DNA from: Nocardioidaceae bacterium
Lineage (GTDB): Bacteria > Actinomycetota > Actinomycetes > Propionibacteriales > Nocardioidaceae
NCBI GenBank assembly: GCA_013696365.1
Contig: JACCYS010000096.1
Coordinates: 1 to 7,553 of the forward strand
DNA length: 7,553 nt
Reading direction: 5' to 3'
The notes below the pieces were generated by a model. The model made no database searches. It was not told the DNA's origin and saw only the letters and a program-made list of their open reading frames with translations. Below, piece by piece: positions 1 to 5,895 of this stretch. The translations under genes were made by a program, and so were the position numbers. Numbering within the stretch: the first letter of the stretch is position 1; each line of letters begins with the position of its first letter.

Positions 1-113
1 ACCGCGCAACCGAGGTCGACGCCAGTTATGCCGCGTACGACGAACACCCGCTCGACGAGCCGGACGAGTGGGGCGACCTGGCGTCCTTCCGCGAAGCTGT
101 CGCCCGGTCGTGA
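1..113 (+). CDS. C-terminal end of a probable antitoxin-like protein (partial)
   Basis: Only the last 36 codons and the TGA stop are in the window; the gene enters from the left edge, with its first complete codon at position 3. The visible peptide is strongly acidic and contains the run DEHPLDEPDEWGDLASFREA. Tails with closely spaced Asp/Glu and a WGDL.SF core are familiar from small actinobacterial antitoxins, such as ribbon-helix-helix or VapB-like proteins, where the C-terminus wraps the toxin. The frame is preferred because of this composition and its regular codon pattern compared with the two arginine-rich alternative frames. No DNA-binding domain is visible, so the family cannot be assigned. 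No toxin gene follows on the plus strand; if one exists it would lie to the left of the window. The antitoxin role is inference. Confidence 0.55.
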   Translation, partial: RATEVDASYAAYDEHPLDEPDEWGDLASFREAVARS

Positions 114-138
114 CCACAGTTCCAGCGCGACTCTGTGG
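114..138 (+). terminator. Hairpin directly after the left-edge gene
   Basis: CCACAG (114-119) and CTGTGG (133-138) are perfect 6-bp arms around a 13-base loop, starting at the base after the TGA stop. There is no T tract, which is common for actinobacterial terminators but weakens the call. The gene to the right runs towards it on the opposite strand, so a terminator would make sense here. The rest of 139-286 shows only a 32-codon GTG ORF (144-242) that I do not recognise. Confidence 0.3.
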
Positions 139-286
139 AGAGTGTGTCGGTCGCGCTCCTCGTCGAGCGAATCGGTCGGCTGGCCGATCGGATGCGACAG
201 ATTTGCGCGGCGCTCGCCGTCGCGATCGACTGCGCGGACTGACGACGTCTCGACAGGCCATCCATGCCGTCGTGCCGGTCACCGCC

Positions 287-1561
287 TCACAGCGGGGCGA
301 ACGCCACCCCGCGCCTCGGCTCGCCGTTGAAACGCTGACTGTCCGAGCCGACCCACAGTCCCTTGCCGGTGACCATAAAGTCCTTGCCGCCGATCCTGGC
401 GGGCTTGTCCGGGTTCCACCCCAACGCTTTGCCGGTCCGCGAGTTGATCGCTCCGATGCCTCGACGGCGCACCGCCGTGTTCACCGGATGGCCCTGATAG
501 CCGCCGGCGTTGTTGAGCCAGGTGAAGTGCCCCTGCACATACACGGCGGCGCCGGTGACCGCCACCGACCAGACGCTGTCACCGCCGGTGTAGTTGATCC
601 ACGTAGGCCGGCGAGGGTGTCGTACGTCGGTCTCGAAGCGTGCCGCGGCGTCGCACACCGTCTCGCCAAGCTCTCCCCTGCGGGAGATCTGCCCGGTGGA
701 CACCACCACGAAGTAGCCGCCGTGCGGGGAGAAGTCGACGTCTTGCAGGTAGGCCACCCGGCGCGCATCGGTTGAGGAGCACGGCTTGCGGAAGGCTTTG
801 TAGTACCAACGTGCCAACCGGGAACGTTTGCCGAGGCGGACCATGAAGGCACGCTTGCGGGACTTGCCGGCCACCATGGTGAAGTTTCCGACTGCTACCA
901 GTCGCTTGCCGTCCGGACTCACCGCAAAGTGGTAGACGGCGGTTCGGCCCCAGCTGCCGGTGATCTCCCCGCGGACCCGCAGCCGCAGGTAGCCGGTGTT
1001 GCGCCCCGTCCGCGGCTTCAGCGCGACAAGTGCGCCAGGAATGCTGCCGCCGACGACGAGGCGCCGCCCCACCCGGTGGATCTCGTTGACCCGTCCACCG
1101 TCGAACCCGGCGTTGAAGCGGCGTCGCACCTTGCCGGTACGCGCGTCGACCTTCACCAACCCTGGGCGCCGCACGCCGTTGACGTTGCGGAAGGAGCCAC
1201 CGAGGTAGACGGGCTTCCCCACCGCCTGCACCGACCACACCGGCCCGTCCACTCTGGGGGCGAAGGAGTGCACCGCGCCCGTGGATGCGTCGAAAGCCAT
1301 CACGTGCTGGCGCCGATAAGTGCGGGTGCCGGCGGCGTTGCGCACCGTGCGGAAGGTTCCGCCGGCATAGACGACGCCGCCAGAGCGACTGAACGCATCC
1401 ACATGCGGATGTCCGACGACGGAGTCCGGAACCACCCGCGGGGTGAAGTTGGCGGGATTTGCTCGCACCACGCGGGGGTGCTCAGGTGACGCGACTGACG
1501 CAGTCGACGAGACCAGGGCGAAGCAGACCACCAGCGCCGCCAAGCGCACACACCGACCCAC
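287..1561 (-). CDS. Secreted beta-propeller protein of the delta-60-repeat type
   Basis: This encodes a 424-residue exported protein of unknown role. Residues 1-25 form a signal peptide: arginines near the N-terminus, a hydrophobic core LAALVVCFALVSST, and a small-residue cleavage site around ASVAS. The mature part carries irregular repeats of a strand ending in Gly-x-Phe: VYAGGTF (64-70), VYLGGSF (118-124), LVVGGSI (168-174), LVAVGNF (221-227) and VYVQGHF (340-346). Several are followed by a DA.TG.V segment (91-96, 139-145). This is the blade pattern of delta-60-repeat (DUF5122-like) propellers common in actinobacterial surface proteins. Two cysteines, 261 and 303, could form a disulfide. 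No catalytic residues or surface anchor are visible, so a binding or structural role is inferred. The GTG at 1561 was chosen because GGGGAG lies 5 bases upstream and it places the signal peptide at the N-terminus. An in-frame ATG at 1633 would add 24 residues ahead of it. Confidence 0.85.
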   Translation of the reverse strand: MGRCVRLAALVVCFALVSSTASVASPEHPRVVRANPANFTPRVVPDSVVGHPHVDAFSRSGGVVYAGGTFRTVRNAAGTRTYRRQHVMAFDASTGAVHSFAPRVDGPVWSVQAVGKPVYLGGSFRNVNGVRRPGLVKVDARTGKVRRRFNAGFDGGRVNEIHRVGRRLVVGGSIPGALVALKPRTGRNTGYLRLRVRGEITGSWGRTAVYHFAVSPDGKRLVAVGNFTMVAGKSRKRAFMVRLGKRSRLARWYYKAFRKPCSSTDARRVAYLQDVDFSPHGGYFVVVSTGQISRRGELGETVCDAAARFETDVRHPRRPTWINYTGGDSVWSVAVTGAAVYVQGHFTWLNNAGGYQGHPVNTAVRRRGIGAINSRTGKALGWNPDKPARIGGKDFMVTGKGLWVGSDSQRFNGEPRRGVAFAPL

Positions 1562-1566
1562 GAGAT

Positions 1567-1572
1567 CTCCCC
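1567..1572 (-). promoter_or_regulatory. Ribosome binding site that decides the propeller gene start
   Basis: GGGGAG on the minus strand lies 5 bases before the GTG at 1561. The upstream ATG at 1633 has no comparable site and would bury the signal peptide behind 24 residues, so this site supports the shorter protein. Confidence 0.6.
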
Positions 1573-1651
1573 GGCAAGCACGGGCCCCCGGCGGGCCGAC
1601 TACAACGCAGATTAGAGCCGTGGAGGGCGGCATGTCACGCTATGTCGTTAA

Positions 1652-2092
1652 TTATTCACTTTCCGCGTCGGGGTTGGAGTGGTAGACCTGTTCCCGTGCA
1701 CAACTGAGCACGGCGCCCAGGTCGAGGCCGTAGGTGGGGTGGTCACCGAGCCGGTACCGCTCGATCCGACCAGCCCCCCGCTCCACGAGCCTGCTGGCCC
1801 CGGTGGCGTTGCCGCGGGCCGCGTGGGTGAGCGCCACGCACAGTTGAGCGAGCCCCTGCCACAGGTCGCGCTCGGCATCGGGCCCGTCCTTCCATCTGGC
1901 CTCCAGCACCTCGTGGGCAGAAAACGGTCGCCCCGCGGCGATCAGCCGGCACGCGGTGGTCACCGTCTCGGCTGGCGGCAGCGGCTCCTCCGAGACTGGC
2001 TGCACGCCGGCGGTGCCGTACGGCAGCGGGCGACCCAACGCGTCTCGTGGGCGCGCCTGGCGGGGCCGTCCGGTGGCGTCGCGGTCACGCAT
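1652..2092 (-). CDS. DUF309 domain-containing protein
   Basis: This is a 146-residue soluble protein. Residues 57-68 read FSAHEVLEARWK and residues 78-94 WQGLAQLCVALTHAARG. Together these are the two helices that characterise DUF309: a His-Glu pair in the first and a WQGL.QL..AL.H..RGN motif in the second. Biochemical function is unknown for the family. The first 40 residues are rich in Arg and Pro and look disordered, as in actinobacterial members. The ATG at 2092 has AAGGG about 7 bases upstream and starts 17 bases after the cupin stop, so the two genes are very likely co-transcribed. The TAA stop is followed by an AT-rich patch (1645-1660) before the propeller gene. No frameshift is seen, and the length is ordinary for the family. 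Confidence 0.85.
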   Translation of the reverse strand: MRDRDATGRPRQARPRDALGRPLPYGTAGVQPVSEEPLPPAETVTTACRLIAAGRPFSAHEVLEARWKDGPDAERDLWQGLAQLCVALTHAARGNATGASRLVERGAGRIERYRLGDHPTYGLDLGAVLSCAREQVYHSNPDAESE

Positions 2093-2109
2093 GGTACTGC
2101 CCTTGGCGC

Positions 2110-2487
2110 TCAGCGGTCATCCGGTCCGTCCACGTTGATCGTGGGCGCCCCGGTGCCCGCCCGCGCGATGATGGCGCTGGCCCGCTCGTCGCCGGGGTTG
2201 GACTCGCGGTGCACGGCGTGGGCTGGCACGTGCACGAAGTCGCCGGGCGCCGCGTCGGCCACCGATGCGCCCCCCGGGCCGAACTCGAGGCGCATGGCGC
2301 CGGCGACGACGTACAGGCTGGTCTCGTGCGCGCCATGGTGATGCCACCCCGACGTCGACCCCGGATCGGTATGCACCACCCCCGCCCACAGCCCATCGAC
2401 ATCTACCGCTTGCTGCCGGCGCATCCCCGGGGTCGGGTCAGCATCGGTGAGGTCGTCTGGCTGGACCACCCGAATCGGCTCGGTCAT
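2110..2487 (-). CDS. Small single-domain cupin protein
   Basis: This is a 125-residue protein with one conserved cupin barrel. Motif 1 is at residues 47-63 (GWHHHGAHETSLYVVAG), with His49, His51 and Glu55 as likely metal ligands. Motif 2 is at 82-97, with Pro88, His93 as the fourth ligand and Asn97. The usual glycine two residues after Pro88 is a histidine (His90). Such proteins bind a divalent metal and range from dioxygenases to sugar or auxin-like ligand binders, so the substrate cannot be told. The ATG at 2487 is preferred over a TTG at 2523 because the resulting N-terminus (MTEPIRVV) is typical, although its Shine-Dalgarno is weak. The gene lies 87 bases downstream of the permease-prefix gene and 17 bases upstream of the DUF309 gene, which suggests a shared transcript with the latter. 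Confidence 0.85.
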   Translation of the reverse strand: MTEPIRVVQPDDLTDADPTPGMRRQQAVDVDGLWAGVVHTDPGSTSGWHHHGAHETSLYVVAGAMRLEFGPGGASVADAAPGDFVHVPAHAVHRESNPGDERASAIIARAGTGAPTINVDGPDDR

Positions 2488-2574
2488 GGGTGGAGTGTGC
2501 TCGCCGATGCCCGCCACGATCAAGAGCGCGCGGGCGGGCCGTTTGACTGTGCGCGCCGGGGCCGATCGTCGGGG

Positions 2575-3948
2575 TCAGGCGAATCCGAAGGCGAGTGGGA
2601 AGGTCAGGACGACGACTGCGGCCCAGATGCCGTAGACGGGCAGGTAGGTCGTCTGCCAGCGCTCGAGCCTCGTGAACGGCAACCGGCGGCGCAAGAAGCC
2701 GATGCTCAGTCGGGCGGCCCAGGCGAGGTTGACCAGCAGGACAAGGTTGAGACCGAGGGCCGCCGCCTTGTTCGGGCTCACGCCGAACTCGGCAACCCGA
2801 CCGAACATGGCATAGAGCATCAATGCGTCGACGGCGAGGGCGCTGACCACCAGGAGGAGCTGGAGCCGGTCGAAGGTGTCCGGCGGAGCGTGCGGGTCGC
2901 GCGCAGAGAGCGCGTACAGCAGCAGTCCGAGCACGAGCACCAGGATCAGGTCCACGAGGATGAGCAAGGTCCGGTCGACCTCGACCAGGCCCCCGGCGGC
3001 CGGGATCGCCACCAGCAACGCCAGCAGCATGAGCGTCGTCAGCGGGGTGAAAACCCGGGTGAGGACGGGCGCGATGTTCTCCACAACGCTCTGCTTGGCC
3101 TCGACCAGCCAGCCGGCGATGATCACGGCACCCAGCGCGCCGCACGGGAGAACCCATTCGGGGACGACCGTGGAGAGGTTCACCTCGAGGGTGGCGAAAC
3201 CAGCCGTGGTGAGCCCGACGAGCACTCCACCACCGAGGGCGAGCAGCGCGTAGTACACCACCCACTCGCCGGTGAACCGGATGAAGTCCATCCGGCGCCG
3301 GTGCGAGCCAACGTCACCGCTCACGTAGGCCAGACCGGCTGCCAACCACAGCGCGATGGGCAGGTGGATCGCGGTCAGGACCTCCGTGGCCCCGTTCTCG
3401 GTGAATGGGTAGGCGTTGGCGACCACGGCCCCAAGCGCGAAGGGCGGCACCAGCAGTCGCAACGAGTCCGACCAGCTCAGCTGGCGCTTCCACGCGAAGA
3501 AGGCGGCCAGGAACGGCAGCACGAACAGACTCAGGTTGCGCGCATAGAAGCCTGCGCTGTCGTCGGTCCAGCCGAGGCCGACCAGCGGCGGCACCTTGAT
3601 CGCCAGCGCTGAGGCCACGGCGAGGCCGAGCACGATCGCCAGCTCTCGGCGCGCGTGCGCATCCGTCTGCTCGTCGGGCCCGGAGGTGAGGACGAGCTGC
3701 TTCCAGAGACGCTCGGAGTGCTCCCGGGCGAACTCGCGGGAGACCTGATCGAGGTCGCCCATCCGCCGCACGGCGACGAGGAACGCCTCGCCGCCACTGA
3801 GGCCCGCCTGCTCGAGGTCGGCGATCTGCTCGCGTAGGTGGTCCTCCAGCTCTTCGGCGTCGCCGGCGCTGATTGCCCGATGGCGCTGCACATAGCCCCG
3901 CCAGTGGCCGATCTGCGTCTCCGGCTCGGAGTGCAGCATCCCGTCCAT
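2575..3948 (-). CDS. Permease-prefix-domain membrane protein, DUF4153-like
   Basis: This is a 457-residue integral membrane protein. Residues about 5-82 form a soluble helical domain, with ISAGDAEELEDHLREQI at 26-42 and LSGGEAFLVAVRRMGD at 50-65. I recognise this as the 'permease prefix domain 1' found on proteins encoded beside PadR regulators. About 11 hydrophobic segments follow, near 101-122, 138-154, 164-180, 190-208, 228-248, 262-282, 302-320, 327-348, 361-383, 396-415 and 434-454. The stretch FGVSPNKAAALGLNLVLLVN (388-407) resembles DUF4153 proteins. No ATPase or transport motif is visible, so transport is only suggested. The ATG at 3948 lies 5 bases after the padR stop with GGAG 11 bases upstream. 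A GTG at 3957 overlapping that stop and an ATG at 3939 are alternatives. PadR probably controls this gene. Confidence 0.8.
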   Translation of the reverse strand: MDGMLHSEPETQIGHWRGYVQRHRAISAGDAEELEDHLREQIADLEQAGLSGGEAFLVAVRRMGDLDQVSREFAREHSERLWKQLVLTSGPDEQTDAHARRELAIVLGLAVASALAIKVPPLVGLGWTDDSAGFYARNLSLFVLPFLAAFFAWKRQLSWSDSLRLLVPPFALGAVVANAYPFTENGATEVLTAIHLPIALWLAAGLAYVSGDVGSHRRRMDFIRFTGEWVVYYALLALGGGVLVGLTTAGFATLEVNLSTVVPEWVLPCGALGAVIIAGWLVEAKQSVVENIAPVLTRVFTPLTTLMLLALLVAIPAAGGLVEVDRTLLILVDLILVLVLGLLLYALSARDPHAPPDTFDRLQLLLVVSALAVDALMLYAMFGRVAEFGVSPNKAAALGLNLVLLVNLAWAARLSIGFLRRRLPFTRLERWQTTYLPVYGIWAAVVVLTFPLAFGFA

Positions 3949-3953
3949 CCGCG

Positions 3954-4331
3954 TCACCGCTCCAGCCCGGCGGCCGGCGCCAGCAACGGCTTCGGACCAA
4001 TAGCGGCCTCCCGCCATACCCGGTCCAGGGCGCCTGTGACCACCTCCCATTGCTGCCGCCGCTCGGCCAGTGCCTGCTTGCCGGACGCGGTGATCTCGTA
4101 GTGCCGGCGACGTCGACCGCTCGGCGCCACCTGCCACGAGGCCGCCACGTACCCCAGGCGCTCCAGCCGGTGCAGCAGCGGGTAAAGCATCCCGTCGGTC
4201 CAGGTCATCCGGCCGGTGGACAGTTCGTTGACCCGTTTCAGGATCGCGTACCCGTATGACCCGCCGTCGGCCAAGATCCCCAGCACCAACGGAGTCGCGG
4301 ACGCCGCCACGAGGTCCTTGTCTATCTTCAT
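3954..4331 (-). CDS. PadR family transcriptional regulator
   Basis: This is a 125-residue DNA-binding protein. Residues 10-80 form the PadR winged helix: TPLVLGILADGGSYGYAIL at 13-31 contains helix 1 and the GYAI element, DGMLYPLLHRLERLGYV at 46-62 is the recognition helix, and GRRRRHYEIT at 72-81 is the wing. The C-terminal helix (from about 85) is short, as in the subfamily II/III regulators that form small dimers. The ATG at 4331 is preceded by a G-rich ribosome binding site at 4334-4343. The stop lies 5 bases before the permease-prefix gene, so they form one operon. A regulator of this family normally represses its own operon in response to a ligand or envelope stress; the ligand cannot be told here. 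An inverted repeat upstream is a candidate operator. Confidence 0.9.
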   Translation of the reverse strand: MKIDKDLVAASATPLVLGILADGGSYGYAILKRVNELSTGRMTWTDGMLYPLLHRLERLGYVAASWQVAPSGRRRRHYEITASGKQALAERRQQWEVVTGALDRVWREAAIGPKPLLAPAAGLER

Positions 4332-4344
4332 TGCCCCACCCCCA

Positions 4345-4380
4345 ACTAATACCTAGCAGTCCGAGGTAAACATACATAGA
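4345..4380 (-). promoter_or_regulatory. Promoter region and candidate PadR operator
   Basis: An AT-rich patch between the hydrolase stop and padR contains TACCT (4350-4354) and AGGTA (4364-4368), perfect 5-bp arms around 9 bases, giving a 19-bp dyad. On the minus strand it sits about 19 bases before the padR ATG and overlaps promoter-like hexamers: TATGTA or TATGTT around 4369-4378, and TAGGTA or TATTAG around 4346-4355. An autoregulatory PadR site would be expected here. The exact -35 and -10 are uncertain. Confidence 0.4.
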
Positions 4381-4398
4381 ACCGTGAGGGATTACGAG

Positions 4399-4417
4399 CC
4401 CCTACTCGAGGTAGGGG
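4399..4417 (-). terminator. Hairpin across the hydrolase stop codon
   Basis: CCCCTAC (4399-4405) and GTAGGGG (4411-4417) form a perfect 7-bp stem with a 5-base loop. The hydrolase TAG stop (4402-4404) lies inside one arm. It is placed between the hydrolase and the padR promoter and could end hydrolase transcription. It lacks a T tract, so it may instead be an mRNA stability element. Confidence 0.35.
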
Positions 4418-5166
4418 TCGGCCCACGCGCTGATGATGCGGGCGGCACGTTCGGCCTGGTTCCTTCCGGTGAGCAGGTGGTCTGCCCCTTCGAGCGACAC
4501 GAAACTGCGCGGGTGCCGTGCGGCGCGGAAGATCTCGCTGGCGTTTGCGATACCGACCGTGTTGTCGGTGGGAGAGTGCATCACCAGCAGGGCCCGGCGC
4601 AGTGTGCGGATCCGCTCGTGCAGGTTTGCTGCGCGCACATCCTCGATGAAGTCCCGTTTGAGGATGAGTGCCTTGCCGCCGATCAGGATCGGTGCCTCCC
4701 CGTCGGCGACGATACGTTCGATGAGCGCGTCATAGTTGTGCTCGACGTGCGCCGGCTCGTACGGCGCGCCGATGCTCACCACGGCACGCACACTGTCGAC
4801 CAGATGGGCGGCAGCGATGGCGGCGGCGCCGCCGAAGGAGTGGCCGACCAGCAGCCGGACGCCTCGTCCGGTTCCCTCCAAGAAGCGGACCGCCCCCGCG
4901 GTGTCGTCGACCTTGTGCGAGAACGAGCCATCACCCCAGTCACCCTCGGAGTCGCCGAGTCCCAGGTTGTCGAAGCGGAGCATGCCGATGCCCTCGCTGG
5001 CCAGCCGCTGGCAGATGCGGCTCGTGGCGCGAAAGTCCTTGCCGAGGGTGAAGCCGTGCGCGAAGACACCCCAGCCCCGGACCGTTCCCTGCGGCGGGTC
5101 GATCAGGCCCGCAAGCCGTGGCCCACTTGTGCTCGGGAACCGCACCTGTTCAACCACGAGCGCCAT
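4402..5166 (-). CDS. Alpha/beta hydrolase (serine hydrolase)
   Basis: This is a 254-residue cytoplasmic hydrolase with the full catalytic set. The oxyanion-hole motif is AHGFTLGKDF (36-45). The nucleophile elbow is GHSFGG (108-113) with Ser110, the acid is Asp201 in HSPTDNTV, and the base is His230 in EGADHLL. The run RFDNLGLGDSEGDW (64-77) is the usual strand-4 region of the group related to the hydrolase half of hydrolase/OsmC fusion proteins. Here no OsmC domain follows, so it is a stand-alone version. The substrate is unknown; esterase or acyl hydrolase is inferred. The ATG at 5166 is preferred because AGGGG lies 9 bases upstream. An ATG at 5187 has a poorly spaced site, and the open frame back to 5307 codes for an atypical Cys/Trp-rich extension. 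It appears to be a single-gene unit. Confidence 0.85.
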   Translation of the reverse strand: MALVVEQVRFPSTSGPRLAGLIDPPQGTVRGWGVFAHGFTLGKDFRATSRICQRLASEGIGMLRFDNLGLGDSEGDWGDGSFSHKVDDTAGAVRFLEGTGRGVRLLVGHSFGGAAAIAAAHLVDSVRAVVSIGAPYEPAHVEHNYDALIERIVADGEAPILIGGKALILKRDFIEDVRAANLHERIRTLRRALLVMHSPTDNTVGIANASEIFRAARHPRSFVSLEGADHLLTGRNQAERAARIISAWADPYLE

Positions 5167-5175
5167 CGTGGCAGA

Positions 5176-5180
5176 CCCCT
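5176..5180 (-). promoter_or_regulatory. Ribosome binding site favouring the hydrolase start at 5166
   Basis: AGGGG on the minus strand sits 9 bases before the ATG at 5166. Neither the ATG at 5187 nor the start of the open frame at 5307 has a site at good spacing. Confidence 0.5.
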
Positions 5181-5460
5181 GGGACATTCCCTCGACGACC
5201 AGTGTCACGGTCGAGAGAGACACCGCCGCACATCGCCGACATCCGCCCCATGAAGGACAAGCCCAGCGCAGGTTGGCGATCTTCACCACGGACGGGCGAG
5301 CCATCAAGACCGCTCTTCATCCAGTCGAGCATCGCAGTCTCCCGCGCTACTGGCGCGAGACCGTTGGCATCGATCACAGCAAGAGTTAGCCTGCGGTTGT
5401 CCGCATCGGTCACCTGGACTGTCTTGGCGGCGCGACGCCGCGCTCGACGACAGCGAGGCG
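5181..5460. other. Stretch without a convincing gene
   Basis: Upstream of the hydrolase there are only weak reading frames. The most protein-like is a minus-strand GTG frame from 5413 that overlaps the hydrolase start (to 5150). It reads MTDADNRRLTLAVIDANGLA at its N-terminus, but has mixed third-position bases, no ribosome binding site and no family I recognise. The hydrolase promoter must lie here, but no clear hexamer pair stands out. Confidence 0.4.
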
Positions 5461-5461
5461 T

Positions 5462-5515
5462 TGCGTCTGATGGCTGCGTGCTGCGTCCTGCGTGCTCCTT
5501 GCCAGGTGTGCGTCA
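5462..5515 (+). repeat. Cluster of TGCGT direct repeats
   Basis: TGCGT occurs at 5462, 5475, 5482, 5489 and 5509. The middle three form a tandem array with a 7-base period (TGCGTGC, TGCGTCC, TGCGTGC; 5475-5495). The last copy lies inside the left arm of the inverted repeat that follows, and its complement recurs in the right arm. Iteron-like spacing beside a tRNA remnant suggests protein binding sites, for example for a recombinase, but this is inference. Confidence 0.5.
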
Positions 5516-5555
5516 AGGCACCCCGGTTGCCCGACGACGTGGTGCCTTGACGCAC
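5508..5555. terminator. 15-bp perfect inverted repeat (probable terminator downstream of the tRNA remnant)
   Basis: GTGCGTCAAGGCACC (5508-5522) and its exact complement GGTGCCTTGACGCAC (5541-5555) flank an 18-base loop. Beyond three mismatches the sides pair again for four bases (GCCA/TGGC). A stem this long is far beyond chance at this length. It lies 36 bases beyond the 3' end of the tRNA remnant in the tRNA's transcription direction, where a native terminator would be, although no T tract follows. A recombinase or regulator binding site, or the end of a small mobile repeat, is possible. Confidence 0.5.
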
Positions 5556-5591
5556 GGTTGGCGAACGTGAATCCCGACCAGCCGGGCACGG

Positions 5592-5631
5592 TGGGGCGGG
5601 TGGGGCTCGAACCCACGACCCAGGGATTATT
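5592..5631 (-). other. tRNA 3'-half remnant, probable attachment site (att)
   Basis: The minus strand has a complete T-arm (5600-5616): GTGGG, loop TTCGAGC, CCCAC. This is followed by CCGCCCC (5593-5599), the 3' side of an acceptor stem, and discriminator A (5592). Before the T-arm come a 5-base variable loop GGGTC and an anticodon-stem 3' strand TCCCT preceded by AA. The matching GGGGCGG 5' acceptor strand, the D-arm and the 5' anticodon strand are absent: the bases that should pair read AGCCG instead of AGGGA. The gene is therefore cut at the anticodon loop. T36-A37-A38-T39 fits tRNA-Lys best, with Met or Asn possible. Duplicated tRNA 3' ends are classical attachment sites of integrated elements. 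CCA is not encoded. Confidence 0.7.
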
Positions 5632-5639
5632 AGCGGCTA

Positions 5640-5895
5640 ACCGGCCGTGTCGGCGTGTGCCGTGCAGACCTGTGGTTGTCGTATCCGTGCAGGTCAGCAA
5701 CCTGCAAGGCGACGCGTCGCGTCCGGCAAGGTCGTCTCGATTCGTCCTGTAGCGCGGAGTTGGTTGGAAGTTCTGTTAGACAAATTGCCGCTGTGGGTGA
5801 CGCGCCCGACCACACAATCACCGACGATCTCCGCGAGCCTGACGACTGCGAGGGCGTTACTGGAACCGAATGCAGTTCCGGCCCGTCACAGGACC
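5640..5895. other. Intergenic stretch between the tRNA remnant and the broken lipoprotein-like gene
   Basis: No reading frame here resembles a protein I know, and no integrase or excisionase remnant is visible. There is a short AT-rich patch around 5755-5790. GGAAC (5862-5866) and GTTCC (5875-5879) form a 5-bp dyad. The GGAAC is also followed after 18 bases by GTCA, loosely like an ECF-sigma promoter ahead of the ATG at 5896. Confidence 0.35.

Noticed and set aside
68..775. 235-codon plus-strand frame
   Set aside because: It overlaps the propeller gene antisense and has no recognisable features.
2047..3612. 521-codon plus-strand frame
   Set aside because: It lies antisense to the cupin and membrane-protein genes, and its Gln/Glu/Arg-rich product is the usual mirror of GC-rich coding DNA.
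3957..4377. Upstream extension of the permease-prefix frame to a 600-residue protein
   Set aside because: These codons lie over padR in another frame and are Arg/Gly-rich with no family pattern; padR is clearly the real gene there.
4384..5253. 289-codon plus-strand frame
   Set aside because: It lies opposite the hydrolase, which has a full catalytic triad; no domain is seen in the plus-strand product.
5150..5413. 87-codon minus-strand gene overlapping the hydrolase start
   Set aside because: Its third-position bases are not those of a GC-rich gene, it has no ribosome binding site and I recognise no family; it could still be a remnant.
5462..5515. CRISPR-like array
   Set aside because: The repeat unit is 5-7 bases with no 30-base spacers, so it is iteron-like at most.
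5592..5665. Complete tRNA gene on the minus strand
   Set aside because: No 5' acceptor strand, D-arm or pairing anticodon stem is present; GGTTAG near 5641 resembles a D-loop but the arms do not form.
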